Positions 18,764 through 28,421 of a stretch of 64,000 bases of DNA are shown piece after piece. Source of the DNA: Alloacidobacterium dinghuense (lineage in GTDB: Bacteria; Acidobacteriota; Terriglobia; Terriglobales; Acidobacteriaceae); NCBI RefSeq assembly GCF_014274465.1, contig NZ_CP060394.1, forward strand, positions 4,712,001-4,776,000. The letters run 5' to 3'. The notes beneath the pieces are model-generated. The model had not been told where the DNA came from. It made no database searches and worked only from the letters and a program-made list of their open reading frames with translations. Position 1 is the stretch's first letter, and each line of letters opens with the position of its first letter. The position numbers were made by a program, and so were the translations under genes.

Positions 18764-19957
18764 ATGTACCGCGTTCTCGCCATCATCATCGCTCTGGAGT
18801 TGACCGCTTCAAACATGGCGCCGGGCTGGCACTCTCCACTTGCTGCCGCCCAGGCTGCCTCGTCCGCGAAATCAAATGAACGGGCCAACTACGTTGGCGA
18901 CAGCGCTTGCCAATCCTGTCACGGGGACAAAGTTGGCACATTCCACCAGACCGCGCACTATCTGACTTCGAGCGCACCGGACAGCAAGTCCATTCTGGGC
19001 AGCTTCACTCCTGACGCCAACATTCTGAAAACTTCCAATCCAAGTCTGTTTTTCCGGATGGACGACAAAGATACCGGCTTCTTTCAAACCGCTGTTGCGG
19101 GAACACCACCACACACAAACGAGCGCACGGAGCGTTTCGCAGTGGTGGTTGGATCAGGCGATAAGGGCCAGACCTATTTGTACTGGAATGATGATCAGCT
19201 CTTTCAGCTGCCGGTGTCCTATTGGAAAGATCTCGGCTGGGTGAACAGCCCCGGATATCGCGATGGCTTCGCCAATTTCGATCGCGCAATTATTCCACGC
19301 TGTCTCGAATGTCACGCAACGTATTTTGCCGCGCTTCCGCCGCCATCAAATCGCTATCGCACAACCGGCTTCTCGCTGGGCATCACATGCGAGAAGTGCC
19401 ATGGCCCAGGCCGCGAGCACGTGGAACTGGAAACAGCCAAGCCGGGCTCGGGGACATCCTCTGCCATACTCAATCCCGCTCAATTCACGCGAGAACGCCA
19501 GATGGATCTTTGCGCCTGGTGCCACGCCGGACATGGCCGGCCGCTCCTGCCGACATTTTCCTACCTCCCCAACAATCCGCTGGAGAAATACCTCGATCTC
19601 CCGCCGCCCGATCCGAATGCTCCGCTTGATGTTCATGGAAATCAGGTGGAATTGCTGAAGCGAAGCCGGTGTTTTATTTCGTCAAGTATGACCTGTCTCA
19701 CCTGCCATGATGTTCATCGCACGCAGCATGATCTGGCTGAGTTCTCCCAGAAGTGCCTGGGCTGCCACAAACCCGACTCTGCAACATTCTCGAAGAGCAA
19801 TCACCCTGTCACCAGCAATTGCATCGACTGCCACATGCCGAAGCAGGAAACGAATCTGATTGTTTTCAACTGGAACGGCAAAACCTTAAAGCCGCAGATG
19901 AGGAGCCACCTCATTAAGGCCTACTCCGCCGCCGGTACTCCGGCTTCAAATCAATGA
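18764..19957 (+). CDS. Periplasmic heptaheme c-type cytochrome
   Basis: 397 residues with an N-terminal signal-like hydrophobic stretch and seven CxxCH heme-binding motifs: CQSCH, CLECH, CEKCH, CAWCH, CLTCH, CLGCH and CIDCH. The layout (one heme site early, a gap of about 130 residues, then a cluster) resembles cytochrome c554-like multiheme proteins of Acidobacteria and delta-proteobacteria. It would carry electrons in the periplasm; donor and acceptor are unknown because no redox partner is adjacent. The convergent transaldolase terminator follows. Confidence 0.85.
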   Translation: MYRVLAIIIALELTASNMAPGWHSPLAAAQAASSAKSNERANYVGDSACQSCHGDKVGTFHQTAHYLTSSAPDSKSILGSFTPDANILKTSNPSLFFRMDDKDTGFFQTAVAGTPPHTNERTERFAVVVGSGDKGQTYLYWNDDQLFQLPVSYWKDLGWVNSPGYRDGFANFDRAIIPRCLECHATYFAALPPPSNRYRTTGFSLGITCEKCHGPGREHVELETAKPGSGTSSAILNPAQFTRERQMDLCAWCHAGHGRPLLPTFSYLPNNPLEKYLDLPPPDPNAPLDVHGNQVELLKRSRCFISSSMTCLTCHDVHRTQHDLAEFSQKCLGCHKPDSATFSKSNHPVTSNCIDCHMPKQETNLIVFNWNGKTLKPQMRSHLIKAYSAAGTPASNQ

Positions 19958-19993
19958 AAACGATCCCGATTCCTCGCCGCCCGCGAATCAAAT

Positions 19994-20020
19994 AAAACAG
20001 GCAGCCCGAAGGCTGCCTGT
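19994..20020 (-). terminator. Intrinsic terminator of transaldolase gene
   Basis: On the minus strand ACAGGCAGCC-TTCG-GGCTGCCTGT is a perfect 10-bp stem with a stable UUCG tetraloop, followed by TTTTATTT. It is 22 bp past the tal stop. Textbook intrinsic terminator. Confidence 0.9.
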
Positions 20021-20041
20021 CGCTATTCGAAGAAGAGTGAA

Positions 20042-21052
20042 TCAGTCGGCGCTGACCAGCTTTGGCTCGCGCGCTTCGAGTTCGGTGAGGCGCTTTGCCA
20101 GAAGGTGTTCAAGGTTTTCCAGCGCCTTGCTGAAGCCTTCGATGCCTTCCTTCAACTTGTCGTGGGCCATGCGGTCCGCAGCATGCATCTTGTCGAAGGT
20201 CGCCTTGTCGATGCTGAGCTTTTCGATCTGCATTGTCTTGGCTTTTTCGGGATCGAGCTTGCGCGGCAAATCGCCTTCGGTGGTCGCGAGTTCTGTGATG
20301 AGGTGCGGGGAGATCGTGAGCAGGTCGCTGCCGGCAAGCTCGGTAATTTCACCGAGGTTGCGGAAGCTCGCGCCCATGACCACAGTCTTGTAGCCAAAAT
20401 GCTTGAAGTAGTTGTAAATGCGGGTGACCGACTGGACGCCGGGATCGTCAGCTCCAACGTAGTCTTTGCCGGTGTCCTTTTTGTACCAGTCAAGAATGCG
20501 GCCGACGAAGGGCGAGATAAGGGTCACGCCGGCTTCGGCACAGGCAATGGCCTGGTGCAGTCCGAAGAGCAGCGTCAGATTGCAGTGAATGCCTTCCTTT
20601 TCCAACTGTTCGGCGGCGCGAATGCCTTCCCACGTGGAGGCGATCTTAATGAGTACGCGCTCGCGCTTGATGCCGGCGCTCTCGTAGAGGCCGATGATGT
20701 CGTGGGCCATCTTCTTGGTGGCTTCGGTGTCGTAGGAGAGGCGGGCATCCACTTCGGTTGAAACGCGGCCAGGGACGACAGCAAGGATCCGTTTACCGAA
20801 CTCGATGGCTAAATGTTTGAACGCCAGGTTGGCTACATCCTTATCGCTGGCTTTGTCACCGAGCTGCTTATGCGCTTCGAGCAGCGTGTCATCCACGATG
20901 GACTGATACTGCGGCATCTGCGCAGCCGCGGTAATGAGCGACGGGTTGGTAGTCGCATCCTGTGGCTTGGCTTGTTCGATAGCTTCAATGTCGCCGGTGT
21001 CGGCTACGACGACAGTCATTTCGCGGAGCTGTTGGAGCAAAGACTTCGACAT
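20042..21052 (-). CDS. tal: Transaldolase
   Basis: 336 residues, full-length TalB-type. DATTNPSLI (32-40) and the Schiff-base lysine K136 in [13 protein letters not shown] are present, as are the later NLTLLFG and [10 protein letters not shown] motifs. It transfers a dihydroxyacetone unit between sedoheptulose-7-phosphate and glyceraldehyde-3-phosphate in the pentose phosphate pathway. Single-gene unit judging from its own terminator; the FAH-family gene upstream on the same strand is 80 bp away. Confidence 0.97.
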   Translation of the reverse strand: MSKSLLQQLREMTVVVADTGDIEAIEQAKPQDATTNPSLITAAAQMPQYQSIVDDTLLEAHKQLGDKASDKDVANLAFKHLAIEFGKRILAVVPGRVSTEVDARLSYDTEATKKMAHDIIGLYESAGIKRERVLIKIASTWEGIRAAEQLEKEGIHCNLTLLFGLHQAIACAEAGVTLISPFVGRILDWYKKDTGKDYVGADDPGVQSVTRIYNYFKHFGYKTVVMGASFRNLGEITELAGSDLLTISPHLITELATTEGDLPRKLDPEKAKTMQIEKLSIDKATFDKMHAADRMAHDKLKEGIEGFSKALENLEHLLAKRLTELEAREPKLVSAD

Positions 21053-21131
21053 ACATTCCTCCTGATCTCAGGCCTGATTATGCGGGGCTACAGAGTTAGA
21101 TGCGACGGAGCAGACTAAGATACCGCTTCGA

Positions 21132-21926
21132 TTATCCCACGATTACCGGGTTTGAGAGCGTTCCGATGCCTTCTATCGAAACCTCTACCGTGTCGCCGGG
21201 CTGCATCGGAGCAACGCCCGATGGGGTCCCAGTCGGGATTAAGTCGCCGGGATAGAGTGTGATGGCGGCCGTGATGTGGCGCAACAAAAAATCAATCGGG
21301 AAGATCAGGTCGCGCGTGTTGCCGTCCTGCCGCAGCTCGCCGTTCAGGCGTGTCTGCACCTGAATGCCGGCATCAGGATCGATCTCGTCAGTAACGATCG
21401 GGCCTGCCGGACAGAAAGTATCAAAGCCTTTCGCGCGGGACCACTGCCCATCGCTCTTCTGCAAGTCGCGAGCCGTGACATCGTTGACGATGGTGTAGCC
21501 GCGAATATACTGCCGCACATCTTCATCGGAGCCGATCTTCGAGCAGCGCTCGCCGATGACCACCGCCAGCTCGCCTTCAAAATCAACGCGTTGCGAGATA
21601 GCTGGTTTATGGATTGCCTGCTTGTGCGCGATAAGCGATGACGGAGTTTTCAGAAAGAGCAACGGCTCTTTCGGGACTTCGTTTCCCAGCTCGACAGCGT
21701 GCTCTTTATAGTTGCGTCCGACGCAAACGATTTTCGAAGGTACAACCGGCGAAAGAAGCGTGGCCTGATCGAGCGGCACTGGCTTGAATGCGCCTTGATC
21801 GACGAACTTCGTCCAGGGATCTTCTTCCGGCGGCGGCAGAAGACGCTCGATCCAAAGCGAGCCGTTTCGGTCTACGACTTCACCATATTGCGGACCTGAT
21901 TCAGATTGGAAGCGGCAGTATTTCAT
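21132..21926 (-). CDS. Fumarylacetoacetate hydrolase-family protein (acylpyruvase-like)
   Basis: About 264 residues. FAH fold signature KIVCVGRNYKEHAVELG, metal-binding DFEGELAVVIG, NDVTARDLQ and TGTPSGVAPM are all present. Members cleave C-C bonds in acylpyruvates, decarboxylate oxaloacetate, or act late in aromatic and sugar-acid catabolism; the substrate here is undefined. I choose ATG 21926 (GAGG 5 nt upstream), because an in-frame ATG at 21956 lies inside the preceding gene. Probably co-transcribed with the FN3 lipoprotein gene 7 bp upstream. Confidence 0.9.
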   Translation of the reverse strand: MKYCRFQSESGPQYGEVVDRNGSLWIERLLPPPEEDPWTKFVDQGAFKPVPLDQATLLSPVVPSKIVCVGRNYKEHAVELGNEVPKEPLLFLKTPSSLIAHKQAIHKPAISQRVDFEGELAVVIGERCSKIGSDEDVRQYIRGYTIVNDVTARDLQKSDGQWSRAKGFDTFCPAGPIVTDEIDPDAGIQVQTRLNGELRQDGNTRDLIFPIDFLLRHITAAITLYPGDLIPTGTPSGVAPMQPGDTVEVSIEGIGTLSNPVIVG

Positions 21927-21933
21927 TCGTTCC

Positions 21934-23031
21934 TCATTGCGGAAGAGATTCTTCAACCTCGGGAGACTTGCGGCTCTCGTTCTTGTCCTGATCGATGGCG
22001 CTTACCGAATAGGCGTACCGCTTTCCAGGCACGGCTGCCGCATCGCGGAAGGCCGGTCCGGCGATGGGTTGCTCAGGCGAAATACGAACGGCGTCCGCAG
22101 TTGGGCCGGCTTCGCGGCGATACACAACATATCCGGCTAGATCGTTCTCTGGGTTTGGCGACCACGACAGGTCGATCGCGTGCTCATCCGGGCTGGCAAC
22201 TGCAACCAATCCCGTGGGCACGGCAGGCGCAAAGATATCGCGTGTATTCAGAATGTAGGTATGGCTCGGATCGCTGGCAATTTCGATCTTGTGTCCGCCT
22301 AAGTTGAGCGTCGCGACGCGCTGCACAACGTAGCGATACTGCTGGTCGAAGGCAGCATCCTTGTCGTAGGCATGGGCCGGATCGCGTTCGGATGCGTAAC
22401 CAACTTCAAGAGTCTGTTGCGCGGGTTCCTCGGCGCCTTTGCGCAGCAAGGCAGAACCCGCTTTCGTTGACGTTCCCGGCTTCGGCGCCAGTGTGCGCTC
22501 GATGCGCAGAATCGTGCCTGCATCCTGCGTAGGCTGCCAGTGGAGCAGGACCCCGTCAGTGTGAATTTCCGCAACGAAGTCGGTCACCTGAGCAGGAGCG
22601 GCTCCGGAGGCGGACCATGCAGCATTGGATGGTCCCGCAGTTCGGCCCCGCTGATTGCGCAGCTCAACGGTGTAAGTAATAAGTTGCGGTGGGCCGCTGG
22701 TCAATGCTCCGGGCAGGTGGTCCGTGAAGTCGGCCTGCGCCTCAGGAGCATATTTCGCGTCGCCTGCCGGCTCACACGCGCCTCCGGCAACGCTGCGACA
22801 GACATGCGCAGCCTGATCTCCCTTGAGCAATACCCTGTCAGTGGCGCGCTTCGGCATCGTCCAATGCAGGTGGACATCGCTCCCAATACGCGCTGCGCTA
22901 AGATCGGTAACCGGCTGAGGCAGATGAAGGCTCGGCGGTTGCGGCGGAGCGACCATGCCGCAGCCGGCAAGAAATCGCAGAACGGCGGCCAAAGAGATGA
23001 AGAAGAGAGATGCCCGCGCGCGCTGTTTCAT
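21934..23031 (-). CDS. Fibronectin type III-domain lipoprotein
   Basis: 365 residues. A lipoprotein signal with lipobox LAGC (C24) predicts lipid anchoring. Two or three FN3-like beta-sandwich units follow (PQPVTDLSAARIGSDVHLHW; PAQVTDFVAEIHTDGVLLHW; PAVPTGLVAVASPDEHAIDL). Such proteins are surface or periplasmic and may bind polymers or other proteins; no catalytic domain is visible. It sits between the epimerase gene (19 bp) and the FAH-family gene (7 bp), likely one operon. Confidence 0.8.
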   Translation of the reverse strand: MKQRARASLFFISLAAVLRFLAGCGMVAPPQPPSLHLPQPVTDLSAARIGSDVHLHWTMPKRATDRVLLKGDQAAHVCRSVAGGACEPAGDAKYAPEAQADFTDHLPGALTSGPPQLITYTVELRNQRGRTAGPSNAAWSASGAAPAQVTDFVAEIHTDGVLLHWQPTQDAGTILRIERTLAPKPGTSTKAGSALLRKGAEEPAQQTLEVGYASERDPAHAYDKDAAFDQQYRYVVQRVATLNLGGHKIEIASDPSHTYILNTRDIFAPAVPTGLVAVASPDEHAIDLSWSPNPENDLAGYVVYRREAGPTADAVRISPEQPIAGPAFRDAAAVPGKRYAYSVSAIDQDKNESRKSPEVEESLPQ

Positions 23032-23050
23032 TCCTGATATTTTTTCCGTT

Positions 23051-23974
23051 CTAGTTCAGCCTAGCAGAGGCGAGCAGAGACTCCAGCGCCGGAGCAACTT
23101 GCGGGTACTTGAATTGAAATCCATCCTCGACCAGCTGTGCGGGGATGACCCGCGCGCTCGCCAGCAGGGCCTCGTCTGCCATTTCTCCCACCACTGCGCG
23201 GAGTGCGAAAGCTGGCGCGGGAATGACGGCGGGGCGATGGAGCACGTGGGCCAGGGTTCGCGTGAATTCAGAGTTGGTGACGGGCATCGGCGCGACCATG
23301 TTAATCGGACCTGAACACTCGGGAGCATCGATGATATGAAAGACCGCACTCACAAGGTCAGGCAAAGCAATCCAGCTCATCCATTGCTCGCCCGATCCAA
23401 GCCTCCCGCCAAGACCAAGACGAAAAACGGGCAGCATCTTTGCCAGCGCACCGCCTTCCGGCGAGAGCACCACTCCAAAGCGCAGATGCGCAACCCGAAT
23501 CTCAGCATTTTTTGCTGGTTGAGCCGCCGCTTCCCATGCTGCGCAGGTTTCCGCAAGAAAGCCTGAGCCCGGTTCTGAATCTTCAGTCAAGGTCTCCCCG
23601 TCCCGATCCCCGTAAATGCCAACTGCTGATGCGCATAGAAGCGCCTGCGGAGGGTTGTTCAAAGCTGCCAGCAACCGAGCCAAAGCGCGCGTAGTTTGCA
23701 CGCGGCTTTCAACAATCTCCTTCTTGTATGCGGGTGTCCAGCGGTGCGCGCCGATGTTAGCCCCGGAGAGATGAATCACCGCATCGAAGCCTTCGAGAAG
23801 CGTCGGATTGGCGATTGTCGGCGATGCCTGAGGAGACCACAGGATCTCCTGCTGACCGTCAGGCTCCCGGACAAGACAGACTACAGAAATCTGCAATGCA
23901 GTGAAGGCACGTACTAATGCTGTGCCAATCAATCCGGAGGCGCCGCTGATCAGGATTCTGGATTCTCTGTTCAT
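23051..23974 (-). CDS. SDR39U1-type epimerase/NAD(P)-binding protein (TIGR01777, YfcH-like)
   Basis: 307 residues. Rossmann motif GASGLIGTAL at the N-terminus, then AVIHLSGANIGAHRW and SAVGIYGDRDGETLTED, and a C-terminal DUF1731 domain (PAFALRAVVGEMADEALL). This is the TIGR01777 family of extended SDR proteins whose reaction is undefined. First gene of a likely three-gene minus-strand operon with the lipoprotein and FAH-family hydrolase. Confidence 0.9.
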   Translation of the reverse strand: MNRESRILISGASGLIGTALVRAFTALQISVVCLVREPDGQQEILWSPQASPTIANPTLLEGFDAVIHLSGANIGAHRWTPAYKKEIVESRVQTTRALARLLAALNNPPQALLCASAVGIYGDRDGETLTEDSEPGSGFLAETCAAWEAAAQPAKNAEIRVAHLRFGVVLSPEGGALAKMLPVFRLGLGGRLGSGEQWMSWIALPDLVSAVFHIIDAPECSGPINMVAPMPVTNSEFTRTLAHVLHRPAVIPAPAFALRAVVGEMADEALLASARVIPAQLVEDGFQFKYPQVAPALESLLASARLN

Positions 23975-24221
23975 CGCTCGAAAACGGGTTTGGCCTAGGG
24001 AAATGCGCGTATCGAAAAGATTTTTTACAAGCTAATGACAATTTCCGGACAAACAAAACGGAGGAACTCCCTACGATTCATCTAAATGCGGATGCTGCGA
24101 GAGTACCCTTTGTGCCCCGGAAAACTCAGATCGCATTTGATGCTGCGCAAATATTTGTTTACTACTGCAACATAAATGTATTTCACTGCATCCCTAAGGA
24201 TGCGGGAAAGAGGTCGGAAAT

Positions 24222-25010
24222 ATGGCCACTAAACAATCAAGTAACGAGCAGATTGATCCTGCCAGCGCGGAATCCTTTATATCCGAAAAGCATATCGGTG
24301 AGCGCATTAAGCGTCTGCGACTAAAGAAATCGATGGGGCTGGTCGAACTGGGGAGGCACACTGGCCTTTCCGCCAGTTTTCTTTCCCAACTTGAGACCGG
24401 TCGTGTGGTGCCGACGCTGCGGAACTTGGCGCGAATTGCCATGGTCTTCAGCAAGGATCTGTCCTATTTCTTTGAATCTGAGCCACATACGGTCTTCCGC
24501 GTGCACAAGAAAAATGAACGCGTGCGCCTGCCGCAGACCGGCGTAGATGACCCCACCTACTACTTTGAAAGTCTCGGCTACATGGTGCCTGATCGCCATC
24601 TCGACCCTTATTACGCGGAATTTGTTCCCCTGAAAAAAAACACCGAAGTGCGCCCGCACGTGCATCCCGGCTACGAATTTCTATACATGCTCGATGGCGA
24701 GCTGGAAATTCGTCATGCGGATAAGACGCGCGTCCTCGAAGCTGGAGACAGCGTCTACTTTGACGCCAGCACACCGCACTCCTATCGCTGTGCAGGCAAG
24801 ATCCCGGCAACCGCAATCATCGTGACGATGCACCAGCAGCATGTTCAGCAGCAACCTGGCATACATCTGCGCACTGTGGGAACTCCGCCGGCTCCCCCTG
24901 CGCGACCGCTCGGGGCAAAAACTGAGTCCGGATTCGAGAGAACTTCAGGACAGCAGTTTTCAGGCGTTCCGCGGCCCGCTGGCGTAATGCCGGGAAACGG
25001 CCACAGTTAA
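24222..25010 (+). CDS. XRE-family regulator with C-terminal cupin sensor
   Basis: 262 residues. An HTH-XRE domain at about residues 25-85 (IGERIKRLRLKKSMGLVELG, SASFLSQLETGRVVPTLRNL) is joined to a cupin_2 barrel at about 145-210 (RPHVHPGYEFLYMLDGELEI, DSVYFDASTPHSYRC). The architecture is that of regulators such as PuuR and SutR, with the cupin binding a small molecule. The C-terminal 50 residues are Gln/Pro/Gly-rich and likely disordered. GAGG lies 8 nt before the ATG. Its 3' end overlaps the convergent nucleotidase by 4 bp. Target genes unknown. Confidence 0.9.
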   Translation: MATKQSSNEQIDPASAESFISEKHIGERIKRLRLKKSMGLVELGRHTGLSASFLSQLETGRVVPTLRNLARIAMVFSKDLSYFFESEPHTVFRVHKKNERVRLPQTGVDDPTYYFESLGYMVPDRHLDPYYAEFVPLKKNTEVRPHVHPGYEFLYMLDGELEIRHADKTRVLEAGDSVYFDASTPHSYRCAGKIPATAIIVTMHQQHVQQQPGIHLRTVGTPPAPPARPLGAKTESGFERTSGQQFSGVPRPAGVMPGNGHS

Positions 25011-25546
25011 GGCTTTCCGACTGACAAGAAAAGATGTTCCACTTGCTGCCAGTTGTCCACGCGGCGGTAGCCTGTGACGTTCAGGTTGTGGGGCGCGCTG
25101 AAAAGAATTCCTTCACCGGAAAATCGCCGGAAATGCAGCGGCTGATCGTCGATCAGATAGTCAGCGTTCAGAATTCCCTTGTCGCCGCAAAAAACAAAGT
25201 GTGTCGGCGGCAGAAATGGAAAGTGGCGGCGCAGCCAACGAAACTTGGGCCCAAAAGAATTTGGAAACTCCATTGCCGCCGTTGCGATGAATACTTCATA
25301 CTGCTCCGCCAGGGCTTTCACCACGCCCTGGCTGTCGGCCATCACTTCCAGATCTTCAAAGAAATCCTCTGAACGCAGATACCCTTCAAGCCGCTCCTGC
25401 CGATCTGTGGAAACAATCTCCCACAACCACTTGCCTTCTAGATCGGTCCTGGTAATGGCCTCGTCATGATCCCGGTTGTATCGCGCAATGTGTTCGCCAA
25501 GTGTGTCGGCCAGCACCTCGTCCATATCGATGGCGATGCGCTTCAT
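25007..25546 (-). CDS. 5'(3')-deoxyribonucleotidase (NT5C type, HAD fold)
   Basis: 179 residues. HAD motif [10 protein letters not shown] at the N-terminus (catalytic Asp pair), motif II in VFIATAA, and motif [14 protein letters not shown]. These match the 5'(3')-deoxyribonucleotidase family, which dephosphorylates dNMPs. Its start overlaps the end of the zinc-ribbon protein gene by 4 nt, so the two are translationally coupled, although no common pathway is known to me. Confidence 0.88.
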   Translation of the reverse strand: MKRIAIDMDEVLADTLGEHIARYNRDHDEAITRTDLEGKWLWEIVSTDRQERLEGYLRSEDFFEDLEVMADSQGVVKALAEQYEVFIATAAMEFPNSFGPKFRWLRRHFPFLPPTHFVFCGDKGILNADYLIDDQPLHFRRFSGEGILFSAPHNLNVTGYRRVDNWQQVEHLFLSVGKP

Positions 25547-26331
25547 GACTCGCTCTCGGCCGCCTCAATTCCTGTCTTTTTCTTCCGCTTCGATGGTTCA
25601 ACGATGGGGGGCTCAGGAATCGGCTCAAGCGAAGCATCGAAATAGAGCAGTCGTCCGCAGCTTTCGCAGTGAATCAGCTGGCCTTCGCGCGCCTGGTTCC
25701 ACATCTGCGGACGCAGAGCCATCTGGCAGCCCAGGCAGCGTTGGCCTTGTGCGCGCGCAATGCCCGTGCCGCGCGAGGATGCGATGCGATCGTAGTCGGA
25801 AAGCAGATCCTCGTCGATCTGGCTGCGAACCTCGGCGCGAGACTTGTTCAGCTCATCAAGGCGCGACTGCTGCTGGACGCTTTGTTTGCGAGCCGATTCC
25901 TTTTCCCTTTCAACAAAGGCTTTGTGGCTGGTCAGGTCCTGACGGGCCTGCGCGCGGCTCCGTTCCAGGTGGTCGCTGCGCTCCATGCTTTCCAGTTCCT
26001 GATCTTCGAGCTTGCGAATTTCGCCTTCGGCAAAGTTGATCTCATGCTGCAGGGCGTGGAACTGCTCGTTGGTTTTGACGCTGCTCGATTGATCGCGAAA
26101 TTTTGCGATCTTCTGCTGTTGATCCTTTATGTCGCTCTCGAGCCGTCGTCGTTTGGCTTCTTCCGCCTGCACCGTCTTCTCGGCCTGTTCGACGGCCAGC
26201 CCTTGCGCGCGGAGTTTCTCCTCAATAGTCGCCAGATGAGCGGGGAGGGCAGCGATGGATTGCCGAAGTTTTGCCGATTCAACATCGGCTTCCTGCAAGC
26301 GGATAAGCTGTTCGAGAGAAGCGTCCATCAT
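25543..26331 (-). CDS. Coiled-coil C4-type zinc ribbon protein (CdsZ/DUF164-like)
   Basis: 262 residues. Residues 1-170 form a long antiparallel coiled coil ([20 protein letters not shown] onwards). A C4 zinc ribbon follows: RCLGCQ and [11 protein letters not shown]. This is the widespread zf-RING_7/DUF164 family, thought to bind nucleic acid or act in protein complexes. Two adjacent ATGs (26331, 26328) are possible starts. The C-terminus is Lys/Glu rich. Confidence 0.88.
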   Translation of the reverse strand: MMDASLEQLIRLQEADVESAKLRQSIAALPAHLATIEEKLRAQGLAVEQAEKTVQAEEAKRRRLESDIKDQQQKIAKFRDQSSSVKTNEQFHALQHEINFAEGEIRKLEDQELESMERSDHLERSRAQARQDLTSHKAFVEREKESARKQSVQQQSRLDELNKSRAEVRSQIDEDLLSDYDRIASSRGTGIARAQGQRCLGCQMALRPQMWNQAREGQLIHCESCGRLLYFDASLEPIPEPPIVEPSKRKKKTGIEAAESES

Positions 26332-26439
26332 TGAAAATGCAGTCTAGCATGCGCGAGGCAGGCGCGCCTTGGGTTGCAGGTATGTAAAAAACTCTTTTGC
26401 TTTCTGTCGTTGAGCGTCGCTCCGTAATATTCCTCAACG

Positions 26440-27306
26440 TCAAGAGCCCATCGTGCTGTAGCCCTGCCCCGCACTCGTCCGCTGCTCGCGCAGTAAATCG
26501 TCTATATCGCCAAGCTTGTCCGAGAGCAGATTGAGCTTGCGTGCCAGCCCCTGAATCTCCGATTCGGCGCGGCGATTGACATCGAAATCCAGTTCGCCGC
26601 GCAGACGGTCTTTGGTGTCCTGGCGGTTCTGGCTCATCATGATGACCGGCGCCTGGATAGCGGCGAGCATCGAGAGAAAGAGATTCAGCAAGATAAATGG
26701 ATAAGGGTCCCAGGCCTTGCCTCTAAGAACGATGTTGATCATCGTATACACCATCAGAACAATCAAAAACGAGATGATAAAGGCCCACGAGCCGCCGAAG
26801 CGCGCCACTTCGTCGGCGATTCTTTCCCCCCAGGTCGCATCTTCTTCAATCAGCTGGTTTACATTGCGACTGGCGCGGCCGCGCACAAGTTGCTGCGATG
26901 CATGGAATTGACGGCCGAGTACAGTAAGCATATCCATGCCCGCCATCGGTTTCCGTTCTAAAAGAATCGCAATGTCGTCGCGGCTTATTTCCAGACAAGT
27001 CGTCTCTTCGGTGGCGACCGCATTCGTCTGATGAGCTGTTTGCTCCAGCATCGAGGCAAAGCCGAAAAATTCCCCATGGCCAGGTTCAGCCACAACTACT
27101 TCCTGGTTGTCCTCGTCCACCGTGCTCACTGTCACGCCGCCCGACATGACAACGTAAGCATTCTTGCCCGGATCTCCGATTTTATAGATGCGCTGCCGCG
27201 GCGCAAAGCGCTTGAGTTCAACCTGGGTGGCGAGGAGAGCGGCCTCCTCATCATCGAGCAGCGCAAAGAGTGGAACGTGCCGCAGCTCATCCTTCGTTAA
27301 ATTCAT
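26440..27306 (-). CDS. Cyclic nucleotide-binding domain fused to DUF1003 membrane protein
   Basis: 288 residues. A Crp/cNMP-type domain (about 1-125; LRHVPLFALLDDEEAALLAT, GHGEFFGFASMLEQ) is followed by DUF1003 with two membrane helices (SWAFIISFLIVLMVYTMINI, and the signature DPYPFILLNLFLSMLAAIQA). It probably senses a ligand at the inner membrane; the output is unknown. I choose ATG 27306 with GAGGTGA 5-6 nt upstream over an in-frame start at 27366, whose N-terminal extension is low quality. Confidence 0.88.
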   Translation of the reverse strand: MNLTKDELRHVPLFALLDDEEAALLATQVELKRFAPRQRIYKIGDPGKNAYVVMSGGVTVSTVDEDNQEVVVAEPGHGEFFGFASMLEQTAHQTNAVATEETTCLEISRDDIAILLERKPMAGMDMLTVLGRQFHASQQLVRGRASRNVNQLIEEDATWGERIADEVARFGGSWAFIISFLIVLMVYTMINIVLRGKAWDPYPFILLNLFLSMLAAIQAPVIMMSQNRQDTKDRLRGELDFDVNRRAESEIQGLARKLNLLSDKLGDIDDLLREQRTSAGQGYSTMGS

Positions 27307-27511
27307 GGGTTCACCTCGTGCTGATCCACCGACGCAGCCTCCTCGGAAAAACCGCAGAATCGTCACTGTGCGATTCTGCTAGAGACAATACCAGAAGGTT
27401 CGCGGCATGGTCGGCATGAAAAAGCGCGTTTGCTGATCGATGATCCCTCTTACAACGCGGGATGGCTAGAATGCCAGCCATTTCAGTTATGCTCCTTTAA
27501 CAGGGATAGGG

Positions 27512-28306
27512 ATGGGTTTTCCAACGGCAGTGGATGCATCACCAAATCGGACGGTTCCTACTCCCCGGCCGGTCAATTTGCCGGAGCTCGCGGGTCTGGA
27601 TATTAAGTCCAGATACCTGGAAGACCGCTGCAGCGGAGACTTCTTCGATGCCGTGCTGACCGGTGCACGCGTGTTGTTCCTCTTAACGGACATTGCGGGC
27701 AGCCGGGAGGAGACTCATCCGATCGCAGCGCAAGTGCAAGAAGTATTCCGGGCGAAGGCGCGGGAGTTGTTCGAGCCGCCGGACGCAAATGAATCAGAAG
27801 GCATTGCGCTGCTGGCGCACGCTGTGAACCGCGCCCTGATGGACGCCGCACACGGCGTGCGCTTTGCTCCCACCTTTGTTGGCTGCTTCAATTTGCCAGT
27901 CGGCGTCCTCACATATCACAACGCCGGCGCCATGACGGCAATCTTCCGCGATGCAGGGGGCACGCGGATTCTTGGGTCTGGTGGAATCCCCATGGGGCTC
28001 TTTACGCACAGCACATATGAGCCCGCGTTTCTGGCATTTGATGCAGGTGCGCAGTTGCTGATCGTGACCAAGGGAGTGACCGAAATCCGCCATGGAGCAA
28101 CGACGTTTGGTATCGATCGCGTGCAACGCGCACTTGAGAATTCCGGCACAGAGTCGGCGTTGCAGATTTGCGAGGACGTGCTGCGTGAAGCGCACGACTC
28201 CGAGAACCATCCGTGGTCGCGGATCTACGGCTTCCTGCATCCAGGTAAACGGCAATGCAGAGATGACATGACCGCTGTGGCTCTTGTCCGCAAGCCGATC
28301 CGATAG
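27512..28306 (+). CDS. PP2C/SpoIIE-type protein serine phosphatase
   Basis: 264 residues forming a lone SpoIIE/RsbU phosphatase domain: SGDFFDAVL with a metal-binding Asp, LLTDIAGSREETHP in place of the usual DVSGKG motif, LTYHNAGAM, and the C-terminal DDMT motif. It should dephosphorylate an anti-sigma antagonist-type or other Ser-phosphoprotein. No sensor domain is fused, and no kinase or STAS partner is adjacent. The degenerate GKG motif is worth noting but the acidic residues are kept. Confidence 0.8.
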   Translation: MGFPTAVDASPNRTVPTPRPVNLPELAGLDIKSRYLEDRCSGDFFDAVLTGARVLFLLTDIAGSREETHPIAAQVQEVFRAKARELFEPPDANESEGIALLAHAVNRALMDAAHGVRFAPTFVGCFNLPVGVLTYHNAGAMTAIFRDAGGTRILGSGGIPMGLFTHSTYEPAFLAFDAGAQLLIVTKGVTEIRHGATTFGIDRVQRALENSGTESALQICEDVLREAHDSENHPWSRIYGFLHPGKRQCRDDMTAVALVRKPIR

Positions 28307-28421
28307 GTTCTCGCCGAAAAATTGTCGAGCGGAAATCAGCCTACCGCGTCCGTGTCGATAGAAGATCCCATCGAAGCCAGTGAAAAATCAGGGTTGATCT
28401 TCTGCGAACGTGAGGCAAAAC

